Origin: an uncultured Bdellovibrio sp.
GTDB lineage: Bacteria; Bdellovibrionota; Bdellovibrionia; Bdellovibrionales; Bdellovibrionaceae
DNA: 8,714 bases
Reading direction: 5' to 3'
Assembly (NCBI RefSeq): GCF_946478835.1
Contig: NZ_CAMLDV010000147.1
Span: forward strand, 1-8,714
Part shown: in pieces, positions 1-6,554 of the stretch
Layout: the number at the start of each line of letters is the position of its first letter
Position numbering within the stretch: the stretch's first letter is position 1
The notes under the pieces: generated by a model
The model's input: only the letters and a program-made list of their open reading frames with translations
Databases searched by the model: none
Told to the model about the DNA's origin: nothing
Program-made: the position numbers and the translations under genes

Positions 1-1628
1 AAGGCCCTGTATCATCTTCTATACGCTATAAGTACAATGCGGATGCAACGTTGGCCAGCATTGACGTAGCGGGTGCGGATGGAAAGTTTTTTTCATATGC
101 TCTTGGCTATGATCTTGATGGTCTTCCGATAAAAGTAGGAAGTATTTCTTTTGTTTTGGATACAGTCGGACGAGTCCAAGGCTCATCTCAAGGCGTAATT
201 AAAGGACAAACTCAATACAACTTAAATGGATATGTCGTTAGCGACGCTTATTCGGTAAATGGAAAGGCCGTCACAAATTTAACGTATTCTAGAGATTCTC
301 TAGGAAGAGTTTCGACAGCGGCGTCATCATATCCATCTCAAAAATCGAATTATAGCTACGACAAGTTAGGGAGATTGATTTCGGTTCAAAGTGGTAATGG
401 CATTCGCGAATACTCCTACGATGACAACGGCAATCGTTTAAGTTTTAAATCTGGAGCGGTTGCTATTAAAGGTGAATACGACGATCAAGATCGTTTAATC
501 TCCTACGGTCAGAATAAATACGCGTATTCTAAATTTGGAAATCTCGCAAAAGTTGAAGAATATGTTTCACCGTCGCAACAACCAAGAATCACTGAGTACG
601 ATTATGATTCTGTGGGAAATCTTCGCGCCGTAAAGTTGCCTGATGGCCGTTTAATCGAATACGTTATCGACGGCCAAAATCGTCGAATTGGTAAAAAGAT
701 AAACGGAAAACTTGTTCAGGGGTTTATATTTCAATCTCAATATCAAATCGCAGCCGAAACTGATGGATCCGGCAAAATTATTCGCCGTTTTGTGTACGGA
801 TCAAAATTCAATATTCCTGATTATGTCGTAACCGGAGGAAAAGAGTATCGTATTATCTCTGACCAAGTCGGAACACCGAAAATAATTGTCGAAGCGGCAA
901 CGGGAAAAATCGTTGAGTCTTTAAATTATGACGAATTCGGTATTTCTTTAGATGGAAAGCATAGCGCTTATCTTCCTTTTGGTTTCGCTGGTGGAGTCAA
1001 TGATCGCGACACAAAGTTAGTACGCTTTGGTGCTCGTGATTATGATCCTCAAACTGGTAGATGGACAAATCGCGATCCAATTTTATTTGTCGGCGGACAA
1101 GCCAACCTCTATCTGTATGCTTATGGTGATCCGGTTAACTATGTTGACCCAACTGGTCACTTTGGTTTAGGCGGAGCTTTTGTTGGAGCCGTAATCGGGG
1201 GAATAGCTGGTGGTATTGGAACATATGTTGGTAATCCTAAAGCAACAAAACAGCAAATATTGAATGGTGCCTTTGTTGGCGCAATTAGTGGCGGCGTTGC
1301 AGGGTTTGGAGGTGGCCTCTTTTCAGCTGCAGCCTCAGAGTTTGGAATTTCGGCAGTGAGTACTGCCATTGGATCTGGAATTATGTCTTCTTTGTTTGGC
1401 TTCACGGGGAATATCTTGGGACAGCAGATAGTTACGGGTAAAGTTGACTTTAAACAAGCGATCGCTTCGGCCGCATTGGCTGGCATTGGTGGTGGAATAG
1501 CTGCGGGGCTGGGAGCAGGTTTAGGTGCCGGTGCCGCTATGGCTATTGATGTTGGAGTAGGAATTTCTTTGATGCCTGTTGATATGGCGACAGGCTTGTA
1601 TATGGGTGCGGGAAGTATTTGCCAATAG
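1..1628 (+). CDS. Rhs/YD-repeat protein, C-terminal part (5' end outside window)
   Basis: The frame is open to the left edge: codons from base 3 read in frame through the TTG at 51, and the residues before that TTG already look like a YD repeat. The true start therefore lies upstream. YD-type repeats fill the segment up to about base 1000, for example YSYDKLGRL and YDYDSVGNLR. The hyperconserved Rhs core end follows, with RDYDPQTGRWTNRDPI from 1035 and PVNYVDPTG at 1131-1157. In the family this core forms a beta-barrel cocoon around a polymorphic C-terminal toxin released by self-cleavage near the DPxG motif. After the motif come 156 residues rich in Gly and Ala with glycine-zipper patterning. 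I recognise no nuclease, deaminase or ADP-ribosyltransferase motif there. The likely role is inter-bacterial competition or surface display; this is inference. The N-terminal delivery domain cannot be seen. Confidence 0.93.
   Translation, partial: GPVSSSIRYKYNADATLASIDVAGADGKFFSYALGYDLDGLPIKVGSISFVLDTVGRVQGSSQGVIKGQTQYNLNGYVVSDAYSVNGKAVTNLTYSRDSLGRVSTAASSYPSQKSNYSYDKLGRLISVQSGNGIREYSYDDNGNRLSFKSGAVAIKGEYDDQDRLISYGQNKYAYSKFGNLAKVEEYVSPSQQPRITEYDYDSVGNLRAVKLPDGRLIEYVIDGQNRRIGKKINGKLVQGFIFQSQYQIAAETDGSGKIIRRFVYGSKFNIPDYVVTGGKEYRIISDQVGTPKIIVEAATGKIVESLNYDEFGISLDGKHSAYLPFGFAGGVNDRDTKLVRFGARDYDPQTGRWTNRDPILFVGGQANLYLYAYGDPVNYVDPTGHFGLGGAFVGAVIGGIAGGIGTYVGNPKATKQQILNGAFVGAISGGVAGFGGGLFSAAASEFGISAVSTAIGSGIMSSLFGFTGNILGQQIVTGKVDFKQAIASAALAGIGGGIAAGLGAGLGAGAAMAIDVGVGISLMPVDMATGLYMGAGSICQ
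1158..1625 (+). other. Variable Gly/Ala-rich C-terminal region of the Rhs protein
   Basis: This is the segment after the DPTG boundary, the position where Rhs proteins switch from conserved core to strain-specific payload. It contains two related hydrophobic blocks, GAFVGAVIGGIAGGIG (1173-1220) and GAFVGAISGGVAGFGG (1266-1313). A third block, GIGGGIAAGLGAGLGAG, lies around 1480-1535. The second and third blocks are each preceded by a short Lys-rich linker of the form KxxxKQ. Small-residue repeats of this type pack transmembrane helices. The region could be a membrane-inserting or pore-forming payload, or only the pre-toxin linker of a protein that has lost its toxin. The sequence alone does not decide between them. 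Confidence 0.7.
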
Positions 1629-1654
1629 AGCAGAGCTATTAATATTATCTTTCT

Positions 1655-2122
1655 ATGAATTTGTATTTTACGACGAGCCGTTACCGAAAGAATTGGATGA
1701 TAATCGCTTCTTTCGGAAGCGTTATGTTTTCACTTGCATGGATTGTTAATACCTTGCCGGCGGGTAATTGGATTTGCGGTATATTTACTTTGCTCGGCGT
1801 GTATTTATTTGTAGATGCATGTCGTTCTAGAAGTGCCTTAAGGTTAACAGAAACTGAAATCATAGTTGCAGAGAAAGATATCCCAAAAATCTATAAATAC
1901 AGCGATATAGTAACTCTCGAAGTTTCTGATTTTTCGCTGGGACTCAAAATCGTATTTAATGATGGAACCAAATTTCTTGTTAATACCAAGCTTCAACGAG
2001 CTAGCGACAATCAGACATTCCCCAATAGTTTGGAAAATTCACGTGGTCGTGGTGTCACTCAAGCACTCTTTTTAATTGACGACATACTAAAACAAAAGAC
2101 GGGTAAAAACTCCGGCCTCTGA
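1655..2122 (+). CDS. Hypothetical two-TM protein with PH-like cytoplasmic domain; candidate Rhs immunity protein
   Basis: A 155-residue protein starting at ATG 1655, 26 bp after the Rhs stop and in a different frame. Two hydrophobic helices (about residues 14-31 and 38-54) are separated by a short NTLPAG turn. A hydrophilic domain follows. It has alternating strands (ALRLTETEIIV, then about residues 78-109) and a final amphipathic helix (about 134-147). This pattern resembles small bacterial membrane proteins with a PH-like or YcxB-like domain; that resemblance is by eye. I do not recognise the family. The place directly behind an Rhs C-terminus is where cognate immunity genes lie, and a membrane location would suit a membrane-active payload. 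No clear Shine-Dalgarno is visible, so translation may depend on the upstream gene. The gene is notably AT-rich compared with the fab genes. Confidence 0.75.
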   Translation: MNLYFTTSRYRKNWMIIASFGSVMFSLAWIVNTLPAGNWICGIFTLLGVYLFVDACRSRSALRLTETEIIVAEKDIPKIYKYSDIVTLEVSDFSLGLKIVFNDGTKFLVNTKLQRASDNQTFPNSLENSRGRGVTQALFLIDDILKQKTGKNSGL

Positions 2123-2130
2123 TAAAAAAT

Positions 2131-2352
2131 ATGACGAAATTTGAGATATTGGCGAGTGTTTGCTTTTTAATTTTTATCATTGTGACATTTAGAGCCATGG
2201 TGAAGAATTATTTGACGACTTATAGAAATGAAATTCCCGATATTTCGGCTGCTCGTAGGGTCGCACTGTTAATTTATTTTGGATGTACGATAGTTGGCGC
2301 GCCGATTCTGTTTGTGTTGATCGTTTATGTTATGGTCATCAAACTACTCTAA
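2131..2352 (+). CDS. Hypothetical small two-TM membrane protein
   Basis: A 73-residue protein whose ATG lies 8 bp after the stop of the preceding gene, which suggests one transcript. It has two hydrophobic segments (about residues 4-22 and 45-70). They are joined by a polar loop rich in Lys/Arg and Tyr (about 25-43), which by the positive-inside rule would be cytoplasmic. I recognise no family and see no catalytic residues. No strong ribosome binding site is visible. It could be a second immunity component, a partner of the preceding two-TM protein, or an unrelated small membrane protein. The close spacing, membrane character and low G+C are the main support that it is a real gene. Confidence 0.6.
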   Translation: MTKFEILASVCFLIFIIVTFRAMVKNYLTTYRNEIPDISAARRVALLIYFGCTIVGAPILFVLIVYVMVIKLL

Positions 2353-2479
2353 AATGATAGATTGAATTTCTCGCAGTTCTAAAAGATTCTGGCGTGTCCT
2401 TTAATAATTAGTTTTAATGGTTTCTCTTCGCGATTGACCAGTGCTAATACTTCATCGGAAACATCAGCACTGATAAACT
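2353..2479. other. Intergenic region between converging genes, with a relic-like minus frame
   Basis: This AT-rich gap separates the plus-strand Rhs cassette from the minus-strand peptidase. No canonical terminator with a T-tract is visible for either side. On the minus strand a frame offset from the peptidase frame stays open from 2522 to a TAG at 2379-2381. It has no ATG, GTG or TTG start, yet encodes plausible protein text (FISADVSDEVLALVNREEK, then a strand-like KLIIKGHARIF). It may be the lost C-terminal tail of the peptidase, a gene relic, or chance. A perfect 7-bp inverted repeat (2439-2445 with 2466-2472) lies inside. Confidence 0.5.
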
Positions 2480-3052
2480 CTATAAACCCGCAGTCGCCGT
2501 GTGGGGCAGAAGCGGAAGAGGATCAATCGGTCCTCGGTCTTTGCGGATTTCGAAGTGCAGGTGAACTCCGGTAGCTCTTCCGGTGCGGCCCATGGCGCCG
2601 ATCACTTCGCCTTGGCGGACTTTTTGTCCTTCAGCTACTAAGATCTTATCAAAGTGCGCGTAGAGAGTCGCCCAGCCGTCGCCAGACTCTACCAAAACCA
2701 TTTTTCCGTAACCACGGAACTCACGGCCTGCATAGATCACAGTGCCGCCTTGAGCCGCCAAAATAGGCGTTCCCTTCGGTGCTGCGAGATCGATCCCTAA
2801 ATGAGGGCGCTTTTTATTGGGTAAGAATCCACGAGTCATGCGCGCGCGATCTACTGGCCAATCAAACGTCAACTGTTGTTGAATGTAGGGGCTTTGGTCT
2901 GAGGCGGCGTTGCGCGGGGAGTTCGTTGGTTGATTTCCCGCCGCAAAATATTCGCGCGACAAAGGTGTATGAAAAGTGGTGCAGGAACCTAATGTTCCTA
3001 CAACGAAAATGCTTCCTGCAAAACTAACGAGCTGCTTCCATCCTGGTGACAT
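2480..3052 (-). CDS. M23/LytM-family peptidoglycan endopeptidase, putative lipoprotein
   Basis: With the ATG at 3052 the product has 190 residues. The start fits a lipoprotein signal: a short n-region with Lys6, a hydrophobic core at about 8-21, and an LGSC lipobox with Cys24. An in-frame TTG at 3091 would add 13 residues but has no ribosome binding site and moves the signal inward. The M23 domain runs from about residue 65 to the end. The zinc ligands are His84 and Asp88 (HLGID) and His166 (HLH), with catalytic His133 (YAH) and His164. All are present, so it is probably an active glycyl- or DAP-type crosslink endopeptidase rather than a degenerate NlpD-like activator. The site of action would be the periplasm, anchored to a membrane. 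It lies downstream of glyA on the same strand behind a weak terminator, so it may be transcribed separately. The 3' end may be altered by a frameshift. Confidence 0.9.
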   Translation of the reverse strand: MSPGWKQLVSFAGSIFVVGTLGSCTTFHTPLSREYFAAGNQPTNSPRNAASDQSPYIQQQLTFDWPVDRARMTRGFLPNKKRPHLGIDLAAPKGTPILAAQGGTVIYAGREFRGYGKMVLVESGDGWATLYAHFDKILVAEGQKVRQGEVIGAMGRTGRATGVHLHFEIRKDRGPIDPLPLLPHTATAGL

Positions 3053-3120
3053 GCTTTGAGTATACTTAATAAGTCCTCGAATCCAAAGCAATATTTTGGA
3101 AATAGCCCGCTGTATTTCTT

Positions 3121-3141
3121 AAAAAATCTCAACAAGAGATT
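3121..3141 (-). terminator. Weak intrinsic terminator after glyA
   Basis: In the minus-strand transcript, starting 12 nt after the glyA stop, AATCTC pairs with GAGATT across a five-base TTGTT loop. The last stem bases merge into a run of six T. The stem is only 6 bp with two G-C pairs, so it would be a weak or partial terminator. Its position and T-run direction match the end of the fab-rpiB-glyA transcript. Confidence 0.5.
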
Positions 3142-3153
3142 ACTTATTAAGCA

Positions 3154-4401
3154 TTAATAAATGGGGAAGTGTTTGCAAAGTTGCTTCACATCTTCATGGA
3201 TCTTCGCTTTCATCGCAACATCCTCTGGATTATTGAGAACTTGCGCGATCCATTTTGCGATCTGCCTCATCTCTGTTGTGCCCATTCCTCTTGTGGTCAA
3301 AGCAGGAGTTCCGATACGCACACCACTTGTGACAAACGGCGAACGCTTTTCATTTGGCACTGTGTTTTTATTTACAGTGATGCCTGCTTCATCCAAAGAA
3401 GCTTCAGCAAGCTTACCTGTGATTTCACGATCGCTCAAATCCACAAGGATCAAGTGATTGTCTGTTCCGCCAGTCACAAGTTTGAAACCCAAAGAAAGCA
3501 TTTCATCAGCAAGCACTTTGGCATTTTGAATCACTTGCTCACTGTATTTTTTAAATTCAGGTTTCAACGCTTCACCAAACGCCACAGCTTTACCAGCGAT
3601 CACGTGCTCAAGAGGTCCCCCTTGAATACCAGGGAAGATGCGTGAGTTCATCGTCTTCGCTTTTTCTTCAGAATTCGTCAGGATCATGCCACCACGAGGA
3701 CCACGCAAAGTTTTGTGTGTTGTCGTCGTGATGTAATCCGCATACGGAACTGGAGACGGGTGGTGACCTGTTGCCACAAGACCCGCGAAGTGGGCCATGT
3801 CGACCAACAACTGAGCGCCCACTTCATCAGCGATTTCTTTAAACTTCGCAAAATCCAAAGTGCGTGGATAAGCGCTGTAACCAGCAATGATCAATTTCGG
3901 TTGAACTTCTTTTGCCGTTGCACGGATTGTATCGTAGTTGATGCGTCCTGTTTCAGCGTCTAACTTGTAAGAAGCCGCTTTAAACAAAAGACCGCTGAAA
4001 TTCACAGGAGAACCGTGAGTTAAGTGACCACCATGAGAAAGATCCATTCCAAGAATTGTGTCACCAGACTTACATGCAGCTAAGTATACAGCCATGTTAG
4101 CTTGAGAGCCCGAGTGAGGCTGAACATTGGCAAAGCCCACGCCGAAAAGTTTTTTCGCGCGTTCAATGGCTAAGGACTCAACGGTGTCCACATTCACACA
4201 GCCGCCGTAATAGCGTTTGCCAGGATAACCTTCCGCATACTTGTTTGTCAGAATAGAGCCTTGCGCCTCCATCACCGCACGTGACGTGTAGTTTTCTGAA
4301 GCGATCATTTCTAGACCGAATTGTTGGCGCTCGGATTCTTTTTGAATCGCAGATAAAACTTCAGGATCTACTTGAGCTAAAGACAATGACGTTGAATGCA
4401 T
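3154..4401 (-). CDS. glyA: Serine hydroxymethyltransferase
   Basis: The PLP enzyme that interconverts serine plus tetrahydrofolate with glycine plus methylene-tetrahydrofolate, the main cytosolic source of one-carbon units. The product is 415 residues from the ATG at 4401, close to the 417 of E. coli GlyA. Visible signatures are IASENYTS, the [15 protein letters not shown] substrate loop, SHGGHLTHG, and DMAH (Asp201, His203), which contacts PLP. The internal-aldimine lysine is Lys230 in [14 protein letters not shown]. The start at 4401 is preferred because GGAG lies 6 nt before it. An in-frame ATG at 4413 overlaps that site and would add MEIP. It is about 60 bp downstream of rpiB on the same strand, probably in the same transcript. 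No glycine riboswitch is visible in the gap. In several deltaproteobacteria glyA is followed by nrdR and rib genes; that order is broken here. Confidence 0.97.
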   Translation of the reverse strand: MHSTSLSLAQVDPEVLSAIQKESERQQFGLEMIASENYTSRAVMEAQGSILTNKYAEGYPGKRYYGGCVNVDTVESLAIERAKKLFGVGFANVQPHSGSQANMAVYLAACKSGDTILGMDLSHGGHLTHGSPVNFSGLLFKAASYKLDAETGRINYDTIRATAKEVQPKLIIAGYSAYPRTLDFAKFKEIADEVGAQLLVDMAHFAGLVATGHHPSPVPYADYITTTTHKTLRGPRGGMILTNSEEKAKTMNSRIFPGIQGGPLEHVIAGKAVAFGEALKPEFKKYSEQVIQNAKVLADEMLSLGFKLVTGGTDNHLILVDLSDREITGKLAEASLDEAGITVNKNTVPNEKRSPFVTSGVRIGTPALTTRGMGTTEMRQIAKWIAQVLNNPEDVAMKAKIHEDVKQLCKHFPIY

Positions 4402-4461
4402 AGGGATCTCCATTAGATAATCTGTCTAAAGTATCCCTCGTGCAGGCGAAAATTAAAAGCC

Positions 4462-4938
4462 TCAACAACCAGTGTCGCTAGAGAGTTTATCAACACGACG
4501 TTGGTGGCGGCCGCCTTCAAATTTAGATTGAAGGAATACTTTAATCATTTTGATTGCTAAATCAGGTGAAGTGAAACGCGCACTTAAAACTAAAATATTC
4601 GCATTATTATGTTCACGCGAAAGACGAGCAATATCCTCGTTCCAGCAAAGAGCTGCGCGCACCTGCGGATAACGATTTGCCCGAATAGCCATACCTTGGC
4701 CAGAGCCACAAATTAAAACACCCATTGCCGGGCCTTCTAAGGAATCTGTGATCTTATTTTTGTGATTTTCAAGTTCTACTTGAGTCAGGCTTTTACAAAC
4801 TTGATCGGCATAGTCAGGGTAGTCTACAGAATCCCCATTGTGGGTTCCCACGTCTTTCCAAGAAAGTTCCGGGAAGGCTGCCATCACTTTAAGTTTTAAA
4901 TCCAACCCAGCGTGATCACAACCTGTGTAAACTACCAT
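4462..4938 (-). CDS. rpiB: Ribose-5-phosphate isomerase B
   Basis: RpiB/LacAB-family sugar-phosphate isomerase converting ribose 5-phosphate and ribulose 5-phosphate in the pentose phosphate pathway. The product is 158 residues. Key sites are the DHAG motif at 8-11, Cys77 in LICGSGQGM (the proton-transfer Cys, equivalent to Cys66 in E. coli), His110 in SREHNNANILVL (equivalent to His99), and the phosphate-binding GGRHQRRVDK near 142-151. Compared with E. coli RpiB as remembered, there are about 11 extra residues before the Cys loop (about 52-70, charged and Asn/Lys-rich). The start is supported by AGGTGA a few bases upstream, which overlaps the fabF stop codon; the 7-bp gap implies translational coupling. 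The link of rpiB to fab and glyA genes is a known order in related genomes rather than a metabolic necessity. Confidence 0.95.
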   Translation of the reverse strand: MVVYTGCDHAGLDLKLKVMAAFPELSWKDVGTHNGDSVDYPDYADQVCKSLTQVELENHKNKITDSLEGPAMGVLICGSGQGMAIRANRYPQVRAALCWNEDIARLSREHNNANILVLSARFTSPDLAIKMIKVFLQSKFEGGRHQRRVDKLSSDTGC

Positions 4939-4945
4939 GATTCAC

Positions 4946-6214
4946 CTATTTCAGTTTTGAGAAAATCATGCAGGCGTTTGTGCCGCCGAATCCAAAACTG
5001 TTATTAAGAACGTTGTCGATTTTTCCTTCACGAGCTTTGTTAGGAACATAGTCCAAATCACAGTCTTCGCTAGGATTTTCCAAATTGATTGTTGGAGGCA
5101 CTTTTTGATCGCGAATGGCCATCACACAGAAAGCAGATTCAATCGCACCCGCAGCACCCAACGCGTGTCCCGTCATGGACTTCGTACTAGAAACCCATAC
5201 TTTCTTCGCGTGATCGCCCATAAGGCGTTTGATCGCAGCCGTCTCAAGACCGTCTCCTACCGGAGTGCTTGTGCCGTGAGCGTTGATGTATTGAATTTCA
5301 GATGCTTGCAATCCAGAGTCTTTCACAGCCGCAGCCATGGCTCTGTATCCACCTTCTCCTTCCGGAGCTGGGGATGTCATGTGGTAAGCGTCTGAAGAAA
5401 CGCCATAGCCTGTGATCTCACAAAGAATCTTAGCACCACGTTTTTCAGCATGCTCAAGAGACTCAATGCAAAGAACCGCAGCGCCTTCACCAAGAACAAA
5501 ACCATCACGGTCTTTATCCCAAGGACGGCTGGCTTTTTCCGGAGCATCGTTGCGAGTAGAAAGTGCTCTCATCGAAGCAAATCCACCCACAGCAAGTCCG
5601 CACACCGTGCTTTCAGCGCCACCGGCTAACATCACATCTGTCAAACCGTCGCGAATATAGCGAACAGCATCACCGATAGAGTGCACGCCTGAAGCACATG
5701 CTGAAGTCACAGAGTAGTTAGGACCTTTAAGTCCCAACTCGATAGAGACTTGTCCTGCTGCCAAGTTTGTGATGACAGCCGGAATAAAGAAAGGACTGAT
5801 ACGACCAGGACCTTTCTCTTTCATTTTGATTGATGTTTCTTCGATGGTTTGTAGACCGCCGATACCCACACCAATAATCACTCCCGCTTGATTCTTCACA
5901 TCCTCTGTCAGTTCTAGTTTGGCCATTTCCACAGCCATCTTAGAAGCAGCGATAGAGTAGTGAATAAACAAATCCATCTTCTTTTGCTCTTTTTTCTCAA
6001 TGTAAAGATCAGGGTTAAAGCCCTTCACTTCACCGGCAAAAGTCACATCAAAGCCTGTTGTGTCGAATTTTGTGATCTTCGCGATACCAGATTGGCCGCG
6101 AAGAGCAGCAGCCCAGCTGTCCTCAATGTTGTTACCAAGGGGAGTGACTGCGCCCACTCCAGTGACGACAACTCTTCTTTGTGGTTTTGATGGACGTTCA
6201 AATCGGGAGTTCAT
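4946..6214 (-). CDS. fabF: 3-oxoacyl-[acyl-carrier-protein] synthase II (KAS II)
   Basis: Elongating condensing enzyme of type II fatty-acid synthesis, joining malonyl-ACP to acyl-ACP in the cytoplasm. The 422-residue thiolase-fold protein has the full catalytic set: Cys173 (SVTSACASG), His313 (NAHGTSTPVGD), Lys345 and His350 (TKSMTGHALGAAG). The C-terminal gating loop NSFGFGGTNA (405-414) is also present. The Cys-His-His arrangement identifies a FabF/FabB-type enzyme and not FabH. The N-terminus is about ten residues longer than E. coli FabF before RRVVVTGVG. The ATG at 6214 lies 6 bp after the acpP stop. The nearest purine-rich element (AAAGGA) sits within the end of acpP and is somewhat distant, so coupling to acpP translation is likely. 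No sign of damage. Confidence 0.97.
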   Translation of the reverse strand: MNSRFERPSKPQRRVVVTGVGAVTPLGNNIEDSWAAALRGQSGIAKITKFDTTGFDVTFAGEVKGFNPDLYIEKKEQKKMDLFIHYSIAASKMAVEMAKLELTEDVKNQAGVIIGVGIGGLQTIEETSIKMKEKGPGRISPFFIPAVITNLAAGQVSIELGLKGPNYSVTSACASGVHSIGDAVRYIRDGLTDVMLAGGAESTVCGLAVGGFASMRALSTRNDAPEKASRPWDKDRDGFVLGEGAAVLCIESLEHAEKRGAKILCEITGYGVSSDAYHMTSPAPEGEGGYRAMAAAVKDSGLQASEIQYINAHGTSTPVGDGLETAAIKRLMGDHAKKVWVSSTKSMTGHALGAAGAIESAFCVMAIRDQKVPPTINLENPSEDCDLDYVPNKAREGKIDNVLNNSFGFGGTNACMIFSKLK

Positions 6215-6220
6215 AAAAAA

Positions 6221-6457
6221 TTAAGCTTTTCCTTTTTTCTCAAGGTAAGAAGCTACGTCTTGAACAGTCTTAAGCTTTTCAGCGTCTTCGTCTGGAATTT
6301 CAAGATCGAATTCTTCTTCCATTGCCATCACAAGTTCAACGATATCAAGGCTGTCAGCGCCAAGATCGTCGATGAAAGAAGCCTCAGGCTTAACTTTATC
6401 TGGATCTACGCCTAATTGCTCAACGATGATGTCTTTTACTTTTGGATGAATTGCCAT
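6221..6457 (-). CDS. acpP: Acyl carrier protein
   Basis: A 78-residue acidic carrier that shuttles acyl intermediates between the Fab enzymes. Phosphopantetheine attaches to Ser36 in the [12 protein letters not shown] motif. The four-helix ACP pattern is visible, with acidic helix II ([19 protein letters not shown]) and the C-terminal [12 protein letters not shown]. The frame is open for 30 more codons upstream, but the start at 6457 is clear: AGGAGGA (complement of 6461-6467) lies immediately upstream at good spacing, and length and N-terminus match the family. This is the strongest ribosome binding site in the operon, consistent with ACP being needed in large amounts. It lies 97 bp downstream of fabG, behind a conspicuous hairpin, and 6 bp before fabF. 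Confidence 0.98.
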   Translation of the reverse strand: MAIHPKVKDIIVEQLGVDPDKVKPEASFIDDLGADSLDIVELVMAMEEEFDLEIPDEDAEKLKTVQDVASYLEKKGKA

Positions 6458-6460
6458 TTG

Positions 6461-6467
6461 TCCTCCT
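6461..6467 (-). promoter_or_regulatory. Strong Shine-Dalgarno of acpP
   Basis: The minus strand reads AGGAGGA three bases before the ATG at 6457. It decides the acpP start against the 30-codon in-frame extension upstream and is the best match to the anti-Shine-Dalgarno in the operon. Confidence 0.9.
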
Positions 6468-6509
6468 AATATGCGTTCATCTAATTTAATCTTCAAGTCT
6501 AGTAAGCTC

Positions 6510-6548
6510 TTTGCGAATAAAGTCGAAATTAGAACTTTATTCTGCAAA
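6510..6548 (-). promoter_or_regulatory. Long imperfect inverted repeat / RNA hairpin upstream of acpP
   Basis: GAATAAAGT (6515-6523) and ACTTTATTC (6534-6542) form a perfect 9-bp inverted repeat around a 10-base loop. Allowing one unpaired base at 6543, the flanks TTTGC and GCAAA pair too, giving a 14-bp stem. It sits in the fabG-acpP gap, 52 bp before the acpP ATG. In the acpP-sense transcript the T-run lies before and not after the stem, so it is not an ordinary intrinsic terminator. Possible roles are a processing or stabilising stem-loop that sets higher acpP levels, or a DNA operator for a lipid regulator. It does not resemble the FapR or FadR sites I know. Confidence 0.6.
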
Positions 6549-6554
6549 AAACTT

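Noticed and set aside
1157..1486. Minus-strand open frame rich in Pro and Ala opposite the Rhs tail
   Set aside because: Its Pro/Ala composition is the complement of the Gly/Ala-rich coding strand, so it is a shadow.
2439..2472. Perfect 7-bp inverted repeat CAGTGCT/AGCACTG as a terminator between converging genes
   Set aside because: The loop is 20 bases and no T-run follows on either strand; an arm of this length can occur by chance.
3161..3963. Plus-strand open frames opposite glyA
   Set aside because: They are antisense shadows of a well-conserved gene, with no recognisable protein features or ribosome sites.
5105..5660. Plus-strand open frames opposite fabF
   Set aside because: They are antisense to an intact fabF with complete catalytic motifs and show no domain character of their own.
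6470..6515. Sigma-70-like promoter for acpP (TTGAAG, 17 bp, CATATT)
   Set aside because: The -10 match is poor and the implied transcription start would fall inside or next to the ribosome binding site.
6458..6547. 30-codon N-terminal extension of acpP
   Set aside because: It has no ribosome site and does not match ACP, while a strong AGGAGGA precedes the ATG at 6457.
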